From NCBI RefSeq assembly GCF_021513235.1, contig NZ_CP090976.1, forward strand, positions 1,178,001-1,242,000: a stretch of DNA of 64,000 nucleotides, given 5' to 3'. Shown one piece after another: positions 43,524-52,067 of this stretch. The stretch is from Kaistella sp. 97-N-M2. Its GTDB lineage: Bacteria; Bacteroidota; Bacteroidia; Flavobacteriales; Weeksellaceae. The notes beneath the pieces are model-generated. The model searched no databases. It saw only the letters and a list, made by a program, of their open reading frames with translations, and was not told where the DNA came from. Each line of letters begins with the position of its first letter. The stretch's first letter is position 1. A program made the position numbers and the translations under genes.

Positions 43524-44462
43524 ATGTCTGAGCAAGCAAGTTATTTATTTTCCACCAGGACCAGCAAGGTGTTGGCAGAGAAAATCGCCCGTTTTTATGG
43601 GCAGGAATTAGGTAAAATTAATTTTCAGGAGTTTAGTGATGGCGAATTCGAGCCAGTTTTAGATGAATCTGTCCGTGGTGGGCGGGTTTTTTTAATTGCA
43701 TCCACTTTTCCTCCCGCAGATAATTTGCTGGAATTGTTATTAATGATTGATGCCTCCAAGCGCGCTTCGGCCAAAAGTGTTACCGTTGTTTTGCCTTATT
43801 ACGGTTTGGCAAGGCAGGACCGCAAAGATCAGCCCAGAGCCCCCATCGGTGCCAAGCTGGTTGCGAATCTTCTTACAGCGGCGGGCGCCACAAGAGTGAT
43901 GACCATGGATTTACACGCGGATCAGATTCAGGGATTTTTCGAAATTCCGGTGGATCATTTGTATGCTTCCACCATTTTCATCGACTATATTCAAAAATTA
44001 AATTTAGACCATCTTACCATCGCTTCGCCGGATATGGGAGGCGCAAAACGCGCCAAAAATTACGCCGGGCATTTAGGAGCAGATGTTGTGATCGCCTACA
44101 AAGAACGAAAGAAAGCCAATGTTGTCGACGAAATGTTTCTGATTGGTGATGTAGAAGGAAGAAACGTGGTCCTCATCGATGATATGATCGATACCGCGGG
44201 AACACTCTGCAAGGCCGCAGATATCCTGATGGCAAACGGTGCCATAAGCGTTCGCGCCATGGCTACTCACGGTGTACTCTCCGGTAAAGCCTACGAAAAC
44301 ATTGAAAACTCAAAATTAGTCGAAGTCATTGTAACCGACAGTATTCCGGTGAAAGAAAATCTTTCCTCCAAAATAAAGGTACTTTCCTGTGCCGAACTCT
44401 TTGCAGATGTTATGAAAATGGTGCACGAACATAAATCCATCAGCGAGAAATTCATTATATAG
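43524..44462 (+). CDS. prs: Ribose-phosphate pyrophosphokinase
   Basis: 312 aa, full length. It makes PRPP from ribose 5-phosphate and ATP for nucleotide, histidine and NAD synthesis. It has the ATP-site block PYYGLARQDRKDQPRAPIGA, the divalent-metal motif TMDLHADQIQGFF near residue 128, and the PRPP loop VVLIDDMIDTAGTL near 215. It is followed by rplY after 46 bp with its own promoter. Confidence 0.96.
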   Translation: MSEQASYLFSTRTSKVLAEKIARFYGQELGKINFQEFSDGEFEPVLDESVRGGRVFLIASTFPPADNLLELLLMIDASKRASAKSVTVVLPYYGLARQDRKDQPRAPIGAKLVANLLTAAGATRVMTMDLHADQIQGFFEIPVDHLYASTIFIDYIQKLNLDHLTIASPDMGGAKRAKNYAGHLGADVVIAYKERKKANVVDEMFLIGDVEGRNVVLIDDMIDTAGTLCKAADILMANGAISVRAMATHGVLSGKAYENIENSKLVEVIVTDSIPVKENLSSKIKVLSCAELFADVMKMVHEHKSISEKFII

Positions 44463-44473
44463 AAAATAATCTA

Positions 44474-44481
44474 TATCTTTG
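44474..44481 (+). promoter_or_regulatory. -7 box upstream of rplY
   Basis: TATCTTTG matches the TAnnTTTG consensus exactly and is followed by GCACC, the pattern common at Bacteroidota ribosomal-protein promoters. It lies 27 bp before the rplY ATG. Confidence 0.6.
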
Positions 44482-44508
44482 CACCCTTAAAAATTTTTTA
44501 TTTACATT

Positions 44509-45156
44509 ATGAAATCTATCACAATTCAAGGTACAAAAAGAGAAAGCGTGGGCAAAAAGTCTACTAAAGCTTTACGTGATGCTGAATTAGTTCCTTGTGT
44601 TGTTTACGGAGGCGCCGAAACCCTTAATTTTTCTGCTGAAGAAAGATCTTTCAAAGGTTTGGTATACACTCCCGAAGCACACACGGTATCTATTGAGGTT
44701 GACGGGCAAACCATTGCCGCAATCCTTCAAGACATCCAGTTCCATCCCCTAACCGACAAAATTTTACACGCTGATTTCTATCAGATGTCCGATGACAAAC
44801 CGGTGGTTATGGAAGTTCCTGTAGCACTTACAGGTCGTTCAAAAGGTGTTGTTGCCGGTGGTTCGCTAAGACAGTCCTTCAGAAAACTGAAAGTAAAAGC
44901 ACTTCCAGGAAACTTGCCGGACGAAATCGTGGTCGACGTAACTTCATTGAAAATTGGAGGTAAACTTTATGTGGGCGACATCAAAACCGAAAATTTCAGT
45001 TTCATGCATCCGGACAACGCTGTAGTTGTTGCCGTTAAGATGTCCAGAACTGCAATGAAAGGTGGCGCTGGCGCAGACGACGAAGACGAAGAAGAAACTA
45101 CGGATGCTGCTGTAGAAGGAGATGCTCCTGCTGCAGAAGCTACAAGCGCAGAATAA
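44509..45156 (+). CDS. rplY: 50S ribosomal protein L25/general stress protein Ctc
   Basis: 215 aa: an L25 5S-rRNA-binding domain (residues 1-95, [19 protein letters not shown]) plus the TL5/CTC C-terminal beta domain, then an acidic Glu/Asp/Ala-rich tail ending EAETSAE-like residues. It binds 5S rRNA on the large subunit. It is followed by a strong terminator and a dispersed structured repeat. Confidence 0.95.
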   Translation: MKSITIQGTKRESVGKKSTKALRDAELVPCVVYGGAETLNFSAEERSFKGLVYTPEAHTVSIEVDGQTIAAILQDIQFHPLTDKILHADFYQMSDDKPVVMEVPVALTGRSKGVVAGGSLRQSFRKLKVKALPGNLPDEIVVDVTSLKIGGKLYVGDIKTENFSFMHPDNAVVVAVKMSRTAMKGGAGADDEDEEETTDAAVEGDAPAAEATSAE

Positions 45157-45176
45157 TTTTTCCGCAAATATTTTAT

Positions 45177-45211
45177 AAAATCCCGTCCATTCATTTGGCG
45201 GGATTTTTTTT
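45177..45211 (+). terminator. Terminator of rplY
   Basis: Arms AAAATCCCG and CGGGATTTT with eight T at the 3' side. Confidence 0.9.
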
Positions 45212-45246
45212 GCAGCAACCTCAATTTCGCTGCTTTCGAAGAGGTG

Positions 45247-45334
45247 TCGCGCTTTCCGCTGTATCTTTTGTTCCGCCTTGGCGGGCCTGAGCCTTTCGCA
45301 AGTCTCCACAAAAGGATGCCGCTCCAATCGCGGC
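45247..45334 (+). repeat. Dispersed structured intergenic repeat, copy 4
   Basis: CGCGCTTTCCGCTGTATC box, variable middle with CTTTTGT/ACAAAAG arms and an inner CCGCC-TTG-GCGG hairpin, then GGATGCCGCTCCAATCGCGG. It lies downstream of the rplY terminator in the same orientation. Confidence 0.6.
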
Positions 45335-45436
45335 TGAAAATAAAATGATTTCCCCCTTCGCCGACAGACCAGCCTTGCAAATTTAAAACCAGATTCATAT
45401 TTTTTACCTAATTTTACGTTCATCAAAAACCATTTC

Positions 45437-46066
45437 GTGCCGAAAAAATTATTCTATACCATCCTTTTTTGCAGCGGCTGCTTTCTGCATGCCCAGCAAA
45501 ACGAAGAATTTCAGTCGGCTAAGAAATATTTCGACTATCAGCGGTTTATGCTGAATAATGAGTTCAAGAAAAAATTCGACCTGGAAGACAATACGCAGGA
45601 GAAAATGTCTATCAAAAGAGATTTTTCCGAGTTTATGACGAAGCTCGACAGCATTCAAAACACCGCCTTTATCGGAACCTTGATCAAAGTAAAAAACCGC
45701 GAAGATTTACAGCGGCTGAATACGAAAAATTCCCGCCCTGCCTCTGCGTCTAATCCGTCGAAAAAGGACTTGAATAAGGAAGCAAAATACCCGGGCGGTT
45801 TCGAGATTTTACGCAAACAGGTTTCAGATCTTTTTTACGCGGAAGCCATTTTGCCGGACCAAAAAATCATCAAAGCAAATGTTTTGTTTGTGGTGGAGAA
45901 AGATGGCACCATAAGTTCCGTGCATGCGGAAGGTGATCATTTTGCGTTTAACCGGCAGGCAGAAATTGCCATGTACCTACTTCCCGAAAGATTTTCCCCT
46001 GCCGTCATCAACGGTGCCGCGGTTCGTTACCGCTTTCGCCTTCCGTTAGCCATGAATTTTGATTAA
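45437..46066 (+). CDS. Exported protein with TonB-like C-terminal domain
   Basis: 209 aa from a GTG start at 45437, chosen because it gives a good signal peptide (MPKKLFYTILFCSGCFLHAQ). The last 90 residues (PGGFEILRKQVSDLFY, ANVLFVVEKDGTISSV, RFRLPLAMNFD) resemble the TonB C-terminal fold used by flavobacterial energy-transducer-like proteins. It lacks the membrane anchor and proline-rich linker of true TonB, so energy transduction is unlikely. Function unknown. Confidence 0.65.
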   Translation: MPKKLFYTILFCSGCFLHAQQNEEFQSAKKYFDYQRFMLNNEFKKKFDLEDNTQEKMSIKRDFSEFMTKLDSIQNTAFIGTLIKVKNREDLQRLNTKNSRPASASNPSKKDLNKEAKYPGGFEILRKQVSDLFYAEAILPDQKIIKANVLFVVEKDGTISSVHAEGDHFAFNRQAEIAMYLLPERFSPAVINGAAVRYRFRLPLAMNFD

Positions 46067-46129
46067 AGCTGCGTCCTGAAAATACCCGATTATTAATCCA
46101 AATATTAATTATATATTTAAAAAAAATAT

Positions 46130-46672
46130 ATGAAGAAAATTCTCTTGGTTTCAGCTCTGGTGGCTGGGTTATCTTCGCTGAATGCACAGAATACAGCATC
46201 AGCCGAAAGACAAAACGACATTATGATTTCACCTATTGAGTTGATCGCCGGACCGGTCCTCAATGTAAGCTACGAAAGACTTCTTAATGAAAATTCCGGA
46301 ATCGGCATCAACGGCCTTTTCGATCTGCAGAATGACGAGGATTATTCCTTTAATCAGATCTCCCCGTACTACCGCATGTATTTTGGAAAAAAATACGCGT
46401 CCGGATTTTTTGTAGAAGGCTTTGTGCCCATCACCATGACTAATGATACGCATTACATTCCTCATTACGATTCCAACAACTATTACACCTCGCCTGTGGA
46501 AGAAAAAAATACCACTTTGGGAATTGGTGTGGGATTCGGCGGCAAATGGGTAGCCAGAAAGAATATCATTTTTGAAGCCAGCGCAGGTATTGCGCGAAGA
46601 TTCGGACTGGATTCCCATTATGACTCAGCAATTACAGGAAAAGGAATGTTGGGCATCGGATACCGATTCTAA
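46130..46672 (+). CDS. Outer-membrane beta-barrel protein
   Basis: 180 aa with signal peptide MKKILLVSALVAGLSSLNAQ. Amphipathic strands (IELIAGPVLNVSYERLL, SPYYRMYFGKKYASGFFVEGFV) run to a C-terminal Phe in GMLGIGYRF, the barrel end signal. It resembles DUF3575-type small barrels. It lies 63 bp after the TonB-C-like gene; co-transcription is possible. Confidence 0.75.
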   Translation: MKKILLVSALVAGLSSLNAQNTASAERQNDIMISPIELIAGPVLNVSYERLLNENSGIGINGLFDLQNDEDYSFNQISPYYRMYFGKKYASGFFVEGFVPITMTNDTHYIPHYDSNNYYTSPVEEKNTTLGIGVGFGGKWVARKNIIFEASAGIARRFGLDSHYDSAITGKGMLGIGYRF

Positions 46673-46732
46673 CCTAAACTTCATCAAAAGGTTTGGTTTC
46701 TACTGAACCTTTTTGATTTAAAAGCTATCTTC

Positions 46733-46795
46733 CATCATTCATCATTCATCATTCATCATCCATCATCCATCATCCATCATCCACCATCCCTCACT
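46733..46795 (+). repeat. Heptanucleotide microsatellite abutting the tadA start
   Basis: Three CATCATT units, four CATCATC units, one CACCATC and a decayed CCTCACT, all in 7-bp register, end one base before the tadA ATG at 46797. The region where a leader or ribosome-binding site would lie is therefore a slippage-prone repeat. Confidence 0.9.
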
Positions 46796-46796
46796 C

Positions 46797-47228
46797 ATGT
46801 TCACCGACGAATATTTTATGAAAATGGCTTTGCAGGAAGCCGAAACCGCTCTGGAAAAGGAGGAGGTTCCCATCGGCTGTATCGTGGTTTCAAACAACCG
46901 CGTAATTGCCCGGGCACACAACCTTACAGAAACTTTAAATGATGTTACCGCGCACGCGGAGATGCAGGCGATCACGTCGTCGGCCAATTTTTTGGGCGGA
47001 AAATATCTGCAAAACTGTACGTTATATGTTACCCTCGAACCCTGCGTAATGTGCTGTGGGGCGTTAAACTGGTCCCAGATTTCGAAAGTGGTCATCGGTG
47101 CGCGCGATGAACAGCGCGGTTTTATCAACAAAGGTTTAAAACTTCATCCGAAAACCGAAATCGTTTTGGGCGTTTTGGAAAACGAGTGTTCCGTGATTGT
47201 GAAAGATTTTTTTAGAAATAAGAGGTAG
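46797..47228 (+). CDS. tadA: tRNA-specific adenosine(34) deaminase / nucleoside deaminase
   Basis: 143 aa, deaminates A34 to inosine in tRNA-Arg(ACG). The zinc and catalytic motif HAEMQ is near residue 53, and PCVMCCGA near 83. The N-terminus MFTDEYFMKMALQEAETALEKEEVPIG matches the family, so the start directly after the microsatellite is preferred over the next ATG seven codons later. The protein is somewhat short at the C-terminus, as is usual in flavobacteria. Confidence 0.9.
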   Translation: MFTDEYFMKMALQEAETALEKEEVPIGCIVVSNNRVIARAHNLTETLNDVTAHAEMQAITSSANFLGGKYLQNCTLYVTLEPCVMCCGALNWSQISKVVIGARDEQRGFINKGLKLHPKTEIVLGVLENECSVIVKDFFRNKR

Positions 47229-47298
47229 CGAATTTCTATTAGATATTATTTTTAACTGAATTTTCTTTTTGCGAATGCTTCCATTCAAAAGAAACCGT

Positions 47299-48057
47299 TT
47301 AAAGATCCTTTCCCAGATAATGCAGTCCTTTCAGCGTGTGCAGCCGGTCTGCAACATGAATTTTGTCCGTTAAAGGTTTATAAACGTGGGAAACGCCACC
47401 CGTTGCGATTACAAAACAATCATCGTCCACTTCCTTGTTTATCCGGTCGATAAAGCCTTCCACCATTCCCAAATATCCGTAGACCATGCCGCTTTGCATG
47501 CACGAAACGGTATCGAGTCCCAATACTTTGTCGGGTTTAATTAATTCGATTTCGGGTAGTTGTGCCGTCCCTTTAATTAAAGAATTCAGCGCCGTAATAA
47601 TTCCGGGCGCGATAATGACGCCTAAAGTTTCGCCGGATTCGGAAAGACAGCTTGCAGTCAGGGCCGTGCCGAAATCGAAAATAATTTTCTTTCTTTCCGG
47701 ATAAAGGTGATGTGCCGCCACGAGATTCGCGTAAATGTCCGTTCCCATCTGCTTGGATTTTGGCTGGACGTTCGAGGGCGTGTCGCGGTCCACAATGATC
47801 GGTTTTTGACCGTGAATTTTTCTAATAGCGCTTGAAATCTCCCTCGTTAACTGCGGAACCACCGACCCGATAATTACTTTCTCGATTTTTTCGATGTCGA
47901 GTTTATGCGTTTGATACATCATCATAAACTGCATCTGCAACTCATCGCTTGTGCGGTAGGGTTTGGTGTTGATGATCCAGGAAATATCGCAGCGGTCATC
48001 ATCAAAAAGTCCGAATCTGATGTTGGTGTTTCCGATGTTGATGGCGATGGAATTCAT
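47299..48057 (-). CDS. coaX: Type III pantothenate kinase
   Basis: 252 aa, phosphorylates pantothenate in the first step of CoA synthesis; the type III enzyme is not feedback-inhibited by CoA. It has the N-terminal phosphate loop NIGNTNIRFGLFDD, GTDIYANLVAAHHL near residue 105, and FDFGTALTASCL near 127. It is downstream of an M1 peptidase gene on the same strand, 57 bp away, and converges on tadA. Confidence 0.94.
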   Translation of the reverse strand: MNSIAINIGNTNIRFGLFDDDRCDISWIINTKPYRTSDELQMQFMMMYQTHKLDIEKIEKVIIGSVVPQLTREISSAIRKIHGQKPIIVDRDTPSNVQPKSKQMGTDIYANLVAAHHLYPERKKIIFDFGTALTASCLSESGETLGVIIAPGIITALNSLIKGTAQLPEIELIKPDKVLGLDTVSCMQSGMVYGYLGMVEGFIDRINKEVDDDCFVIATGGVSHVYKPLTDKIHVADRLHTLKGLHYLGKDL

Positions 48058-48114
48058 TAAAAAATTTTATAAGACTAAAAATTTGGACGTTGTTCTTGCC
48101 CTTTTGTACGACTT

Positions 48115-49959
48115 TTATTTTACTTCAACCATATTGTCTGCCGGATTCACATCTGCCAATCTTTGAGAAAAATCAATGCCCAAAGCGGAAATCTGCGATT
48201 TGCTGTACGGAATTGTAAAGGTGTATTCTTTCTGCGTCCACGGCCAGTAGTTGAGCGTTGTGAAGTCGCCGTAAATATCTTTGGATTTCCACACGTGCGT
48301 CATGTTTAAAGGGATCTGATAGTTCACCACTTTCTTGTCTTTCGTAAGGATTGAAAAATCAATTGGCATCGGTACAGAACCTTTATTTTCTAAAGTGATC
48401 GTCGTTGAATGCTCCTCGTACTTCACATCTTTAACAGCGTAATCGATCGTTTTCGTCGTATTGATCCAGTAATTGTGGAACCATTTCAAATCCATGCCCG
48501 AAACTTTTTGGGCGATATGCATCAGATCGCGGTCGGTGGGATGTTTTAAATGCCACTGCCGGTAAAATTCTTTCATGGTCGCAGATAAATTCTGCTCGCC
48601 CATAATGTAGCCGAGCTGAACAAGGAAAAGTTCGCCTTTCACGTAGCTTGAAACCGAATACGCGGAACCGTTGTCGTGATGATCGCCAAACCAAACGGCC
48701 GGTTCTTCGATTCCTCTTTTTACAAAATTTCTGTAGCCGTTTAAAGTTCCCACAAAAGGATTGGCGATGGGCTCTTTCGGCGGCAAAAGCTGATGCATCA
48801 CCAGACTTTCATAGTAACTGGTGAAACCTTCGTCCATCCAGGGTCGCATACTTTCGTTGTACGCCATAATCTGCTGGTTCCAGGAATGTCCACCTTCATG
48901 AACCATTAAGCCAAGCAAACCTTCCAAACTGGTGGCGTTTCCTAAGATCATGGTGCACATTCCGTATTCCATACCGCCGTCGCCGCCCTGAATAAAGGAG
49001 TAAGATGGATAAGTATACCGTCCGAAAGAGGCATTCATCAACTGGAAAAATTGGGTGATGTAAGGTTTGCTTTCTTCCCAAAGTTTTGTTTTTTCCGATT
49101 TTTGATAAACATAATATACCTTCGGTCCGTCCAGCACGGTAAAGTTTTCCACCGTATAATCGCGGTCTGCTGCCCAGGCGAAATCAAGCATATTTTTCGC
49201 CGTCCATCTCCAGGTGGCTTTATTTTTCGCGTCGGTTTTGATGTTTGCTTTTGGGTCGTAGCCTTTTACTTCCGCAGGATTTTCTAAATTTCCACCCGCA
49301 CCGATCACATAGTCTTTATCGATTTTAATGGTAACGTCGAAGTCAGCGAAAGGCGCGTGAAATTCGCGGCCGATGTAATCGAACGTGGCCCAGCCATCAT
49401 AATCGTACTCGGCGATTTTTGGATACCATTGCGTCACGGTCATGTCGATGCCTTCGCGGTTATTTCTGCCGGCGCGTCGGATTTGCATAGGAATTACGGC
49501 GTCCCAGTCCATAGTAAAAGTGGTGGAAGCATTGGGTTTTATAGGAGTTGCCAATTCTACTTTCATGATGGTTTCCTGAATTTCGAATTTGAGGTCTTTG
49601 CCGTTTTGCTTAATCCAGTGAATGTTTTGCGCGCCTTCTTCCTCTTTCGGAATGGACGCCAGGCGCGAAATTCCGTTGTTTTGCAAGCGCGAATCGCCGT
49701 TTTTTCCTTGTCCTCCCACGCGTTGATCCATCATGGAACCGGCTTTGAAAGCATTCCAGTAAAGATGAAAGTAAACAACTTTAAGTTCGTCGGGGGAATT
49801 ATTGGTATAGGTTAAGGTTTGTTTGCCCTGATAGGTGAAATTTTCGGCGTCGACATCAATATCCATTTTATATTTGGCGTATTGTTGGTAGTAAGCGTTT
49901 TGCTGCGCGGTAAGTGATCCGAAAACGAAAGCGAAAATAACGAAAAGTCCTTTGTTCAT
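48115..49959 (-). CDS. M1-family metallopeptidase
   Basis: 614 aa with a signal peptide (MNKGLFVIFAFVFGSLTAQ), so envelope-located or secreted. The gluzincin zinc motif is HEGGHSWNQQ, with the third ligand in WMDEGFTSYYE about 20 residues later. The exopeptidase motif GGMEYGMCTM takes the place of GAMEN. The N-terminal beta domain is typical of aminopeptidase-N-like enzymes. Confidence 0.9.
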   Translation of the reverse strand: MNKGLFVIFAFVFGSLTAQQNAYYQQYAKYKMDIDVDAENFTYQGKQTLTYTNNSPDELKVVYFHLYWNAFKAGSMMDQRVGGQGKNGDSRLQNNGISRLASIPKEEEGAQNIHWIKQNGKDLKFEIQETIMKVELATPIKPNASTTFTMDWDAVIPMQIRRAGRNNREGIDMTVTQWYPKIAEYDYDGWATFDYIGREFHAPFADFDVTIKIDKDYVIGAGGNLENPAEVKGYDPKANIKTDAKNKATWRWTAKNMLDFAWAADRDYTVENFTVLDGPKVYYVYQKSEKTKLWEESKPYITQFFQLMNASFGRYTYPSYSFIQGGDGGMEYGMCTMILGNATSLEGLLGLMVHEGGHSWNQQIMAYNESMRPWMDEGFTSYYESLVMHQLLPPKEPIANPFVGTLNGYRNFVKRGIEEPAVWFGDHHDNGSAYSVSSYVKGELFLVQLGYIMGEQNLSATMKEFYRQWHLKHPTDRDLMHIAQKVSGMDLKWFHNYWINTTKTIDYAVKDVKYEEHSTTITLENKGSVPMPIDFSILTKDKKVVNYQIPLNMTHVWKSKDIYGDFTTLNYWPWTQKEYTFTIPYSKSQISALGIDFSQRLADVNPADNMVEVK

Positions 49960-50070
49960 TTCTTAAAAATTTTTTTGAAACGGAAAGATAGGAATTTTAA
50001 AAAAAGAAAGCTCTTCCGGAAAGGGAAAAGCTTTTCTGTTAAATTGTATGGTGTGGAGAAAATCCCACCT

Positions 50071-50149
50071 GCGCCCCGACTTGAATGAAGCTCTTTTTGC
50101 GCAACGAAGTGAAGCAAAAAAGCGGGAATGGAAGGCGGATAAGGCGCCC
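50071..50149 (-). repeat. Dispersed structured intergenic repeat, divergent copy 5
   Basis: Variant of the family with GCGCCCCGACTTGAATGAAG at one end and AGCGGGAATGGAAGGCGGAT at the other, and a TTTTTGC/GCAAAAA hairpin in the middle. It lies immediately 3' of the DUF6909-like gene in the sense orientation. Confidence 0.5.
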
Positions 50150-50155
50150 AAAAAA

Positions 50156-51853
50156 CTATTTTTTAGATTCGGAGGAGGATAAAATTTTCTCCAGAATTCT
50201 TAAAGTGATAAGATACGTTGGTTTCACGCCGGTAAGTCCCAGACCGCCGGAAGACAGTGTAGAGCCGGTTTCCAGAGGATTATCCGAAGCATAATAAGCG
50301 TACATTACAAAAAGATCTTCGGAAATATGATGGCGAATTTTAGACGCTACCTGAATGGCTTTTTGATAATGCGCGCCTTCCATTTCCAGCCCGATGGCCT
50401 TCCAGGAAGTATCCATAAAATAGCGCAAGATGTCTTTGTTTTGAAGAGAAGTCCCGAGAACGGTAACCATTCCGCCTTCAAACGCCTGCAGTTCATCGTC
50501 TTCGAAATCTGCCAGTTTTAACGCATTTTCGAAAGGATAATTGTCTGCGGTACCCTCGAAAACATGGGAAGTGGGTATCATAATGTCGCCTTTACCGCCC
50601 ATTAGAATGCCGGCCTTCCCCATAATGGAGATTGATTTCACCTTCATGGTGTAGATCTCGCCGTTGTAATCGTAGGGACGCAAAAGTTCGTCCATTACTT
50701 CGTAGGCCTGTTCGCCAAAAGCATAATCGAAAACCATGACAACATCGTCGCCGGCAAATTTAAGTCCGGAAAACGGCGTGTTTTTTAAGTCGGTTTTCGC
50801 AAGATCGATGATCTGAACATCGATATTACTGCCACTCTGATCGTCGATGTAAATTAAACCGGCGTTCTGCGAGTGTGTGAGGACTTTTTCCTGCAAAGAT
50901 TTTTTGTTGGAAATTTCTTCGTACAGTTTATAATCTACCTCTTTTGTGGCTTTTTTGGAAACCGCATCATTCGCATAAAGCATATTTTTCACGGAATGCA
51001 TATTGGCAGAAATAATGTGCAAAGGCCGCATGTGCAGATCGTTTTCTGCTAAAACCTGCTTCACCTTATTCGCCCATTTTTCGCCGAAGAAGTGGTGGCC
51101 AACTCTTTCGCGCAGGATGGCGGAGAAATGAACTTCGCGTTCGCGGATTTTTTTGGAATCGTTGAAGCTTTCTTCGCCTAAATGATAGATAATTTTGAAC
51201 AAACGGTCGGGATTGTTGTCGTCGCCAAAGCTGTTGTATGCATTAAGGGTTTCGTCGAAAGTTCTGCCTAAAAGAGAAGAGAGGTGAATTAAGGCGACTT
51301 CTTTTTCTTTTCGGCTGAATTTTTTCTCGCCTTTTGCCACTTCTTCGATAATTTTCCAGGCCCGGGTTGGTTTATCATTTTCGTCGGAAATAAAGGCAAG
51401 CTGCCGAATTTTGTCGGCCTCAATATAAAGGAATGTAAGGTGTGTAAGAATATCATAGATTTCGGAACGTCCCAGGAGAACCTCAATATTCATCTGGTGT
51501 TCGTCGATTCGGTAGCAGTTTCGGCGTCTTTTTTTCGGAACAATTACCTCAAAACTGCCTTTTTCGAAACCTTCGTCCGAGGTTAGGTGAATAAATGAAC
51601 ATTCTTCGATTCCTTCGGGAAGTCGATCGAGAACATACATTAAACCGTCTAATTCAATTTTGTTGGGAACACCCATTGTTCCGTAAATTTCAGGATTAAT
51701 GGTGGTTAGGAGGGATCTTAGGCTTTCTCCGGAGATTCCGGATGGTTTGAAAAAGCCGCGATAGAATAAGTGTCGCATCGAAACATAAAGTCGCTCAATC
51801 GCTTCAGTTGTTTCTCTTGCACGTGAATTTACCATAGGTGTATCTTTTGGCAA
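50156..51853 (-). CDS. DUF6909-like protein with nucleoside-phosphorylase-like C-terminus
   Basis: 565 aa, cytoplasmic, no signal or membrane segment. The N-terminal half is helical (ETTEAIERLYVSMRHLFYRGF). The C-terminal 220 residues contain SISIMGKAGILMGGKGDIMIPTSH, VTVLGTSLQN and GLEMEGAHYQKAI, the order and motifs of purine nucleoside phosphorylase/AMP nucleosidase folds, including the EMEGA ribose-binding glutamate segment. Nucleotide or nucleoside cleavage is a reasonable hypothesis. DUF6909 is recalled, not checked. It is first of a minus run with the M1 peptidase and coaX. Confidence 0.65.
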   Translation of the reverse strand: MPKDTPMVNSRARETTEAIERLYVSMRHLFYRGFFKPSGISGESLRSLLTTINPEIYGTMGVPNKIELDGLMYVLDRLPEGIEECSFIHLTSDEGFEKGSFEVIVPKKRRRNCYRIDEHQMNIEVLLGRSEIYDILTHLTFLYIEADKIRQLAFISDENDKPTRAWKIIEEVAKGEKKFSRKEKEVALIHLSSLLGRTFDETLNAYNSFGDDNNPDRLFKIIYHLGEESFNDSKKIREREVHFSAILRERVGHHFFGEKWANKVKQVLAENDLHMRPLHIISANMHSVKNMLYANDAVSKKATKEVDYKLYEEISNKKSLQEKVLTHSQNAGLIYIDDQSGSNIDVQIIDLAKTDLKNTPFSGLKFAGDDVVMVFDYAFGEQAYEVMDELLRPYDYNGEIYTMKVKSISIMGKAGILMGGKGDIMIPTSHVFEGTADNYPFENALKLADFEDDELQAFEGGMVTVLGTSLQNKDILRYFMDTSWKAIGLEMEGAHYQKAIQVASKIRHHISEDLFVMYAYYASDNPLETGSTLSSGGLGLTGVKPTYLITLRILEKILSSSESKK

Positions 51854-52020
51854 AGATAATACATATATGGTAGAATTCCGAATTCTGTCCTGATAGCCGC
51901 CTTTTTTAATGATAGTTTAATATTGCGGGAAGCAAAATTCGACGATAAACATTAATTTAAAAATAATTTGGAAATCAAACTTTTTGCAAACACCCCTAAA
52001 AAAATTGGGGTTATTTTATT

Positions 52021-52046
52021 TTGAATTGATTTTTATTGTAATTTTG
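52021..52046 (+). promoter_or_regulatory. Putative promoter of glnN
   Basis: TAATTTTG at 52039-52046 fits TAnnTTTG, with TTG at 52021-52023, although 15 nt is a short spacing. An ACCCC/GGGGT inverted repeat (51992-52011) sits just upstream and could be an operator. Confidence 0.4.
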
Positions 52047-52067
52047 TCCTCATAATTCAATACAACC

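Noticed and set aside
44944-45426. 160-aa minus-strand frame over rplY
   Set aside because: It is an antisense shadow of rplY and its terminator, with no coding signature.
46733-46795. Possible small CRISPR array
   Set aside because: Units are 7 bp with no spacers; it is a simple tandem repeat.
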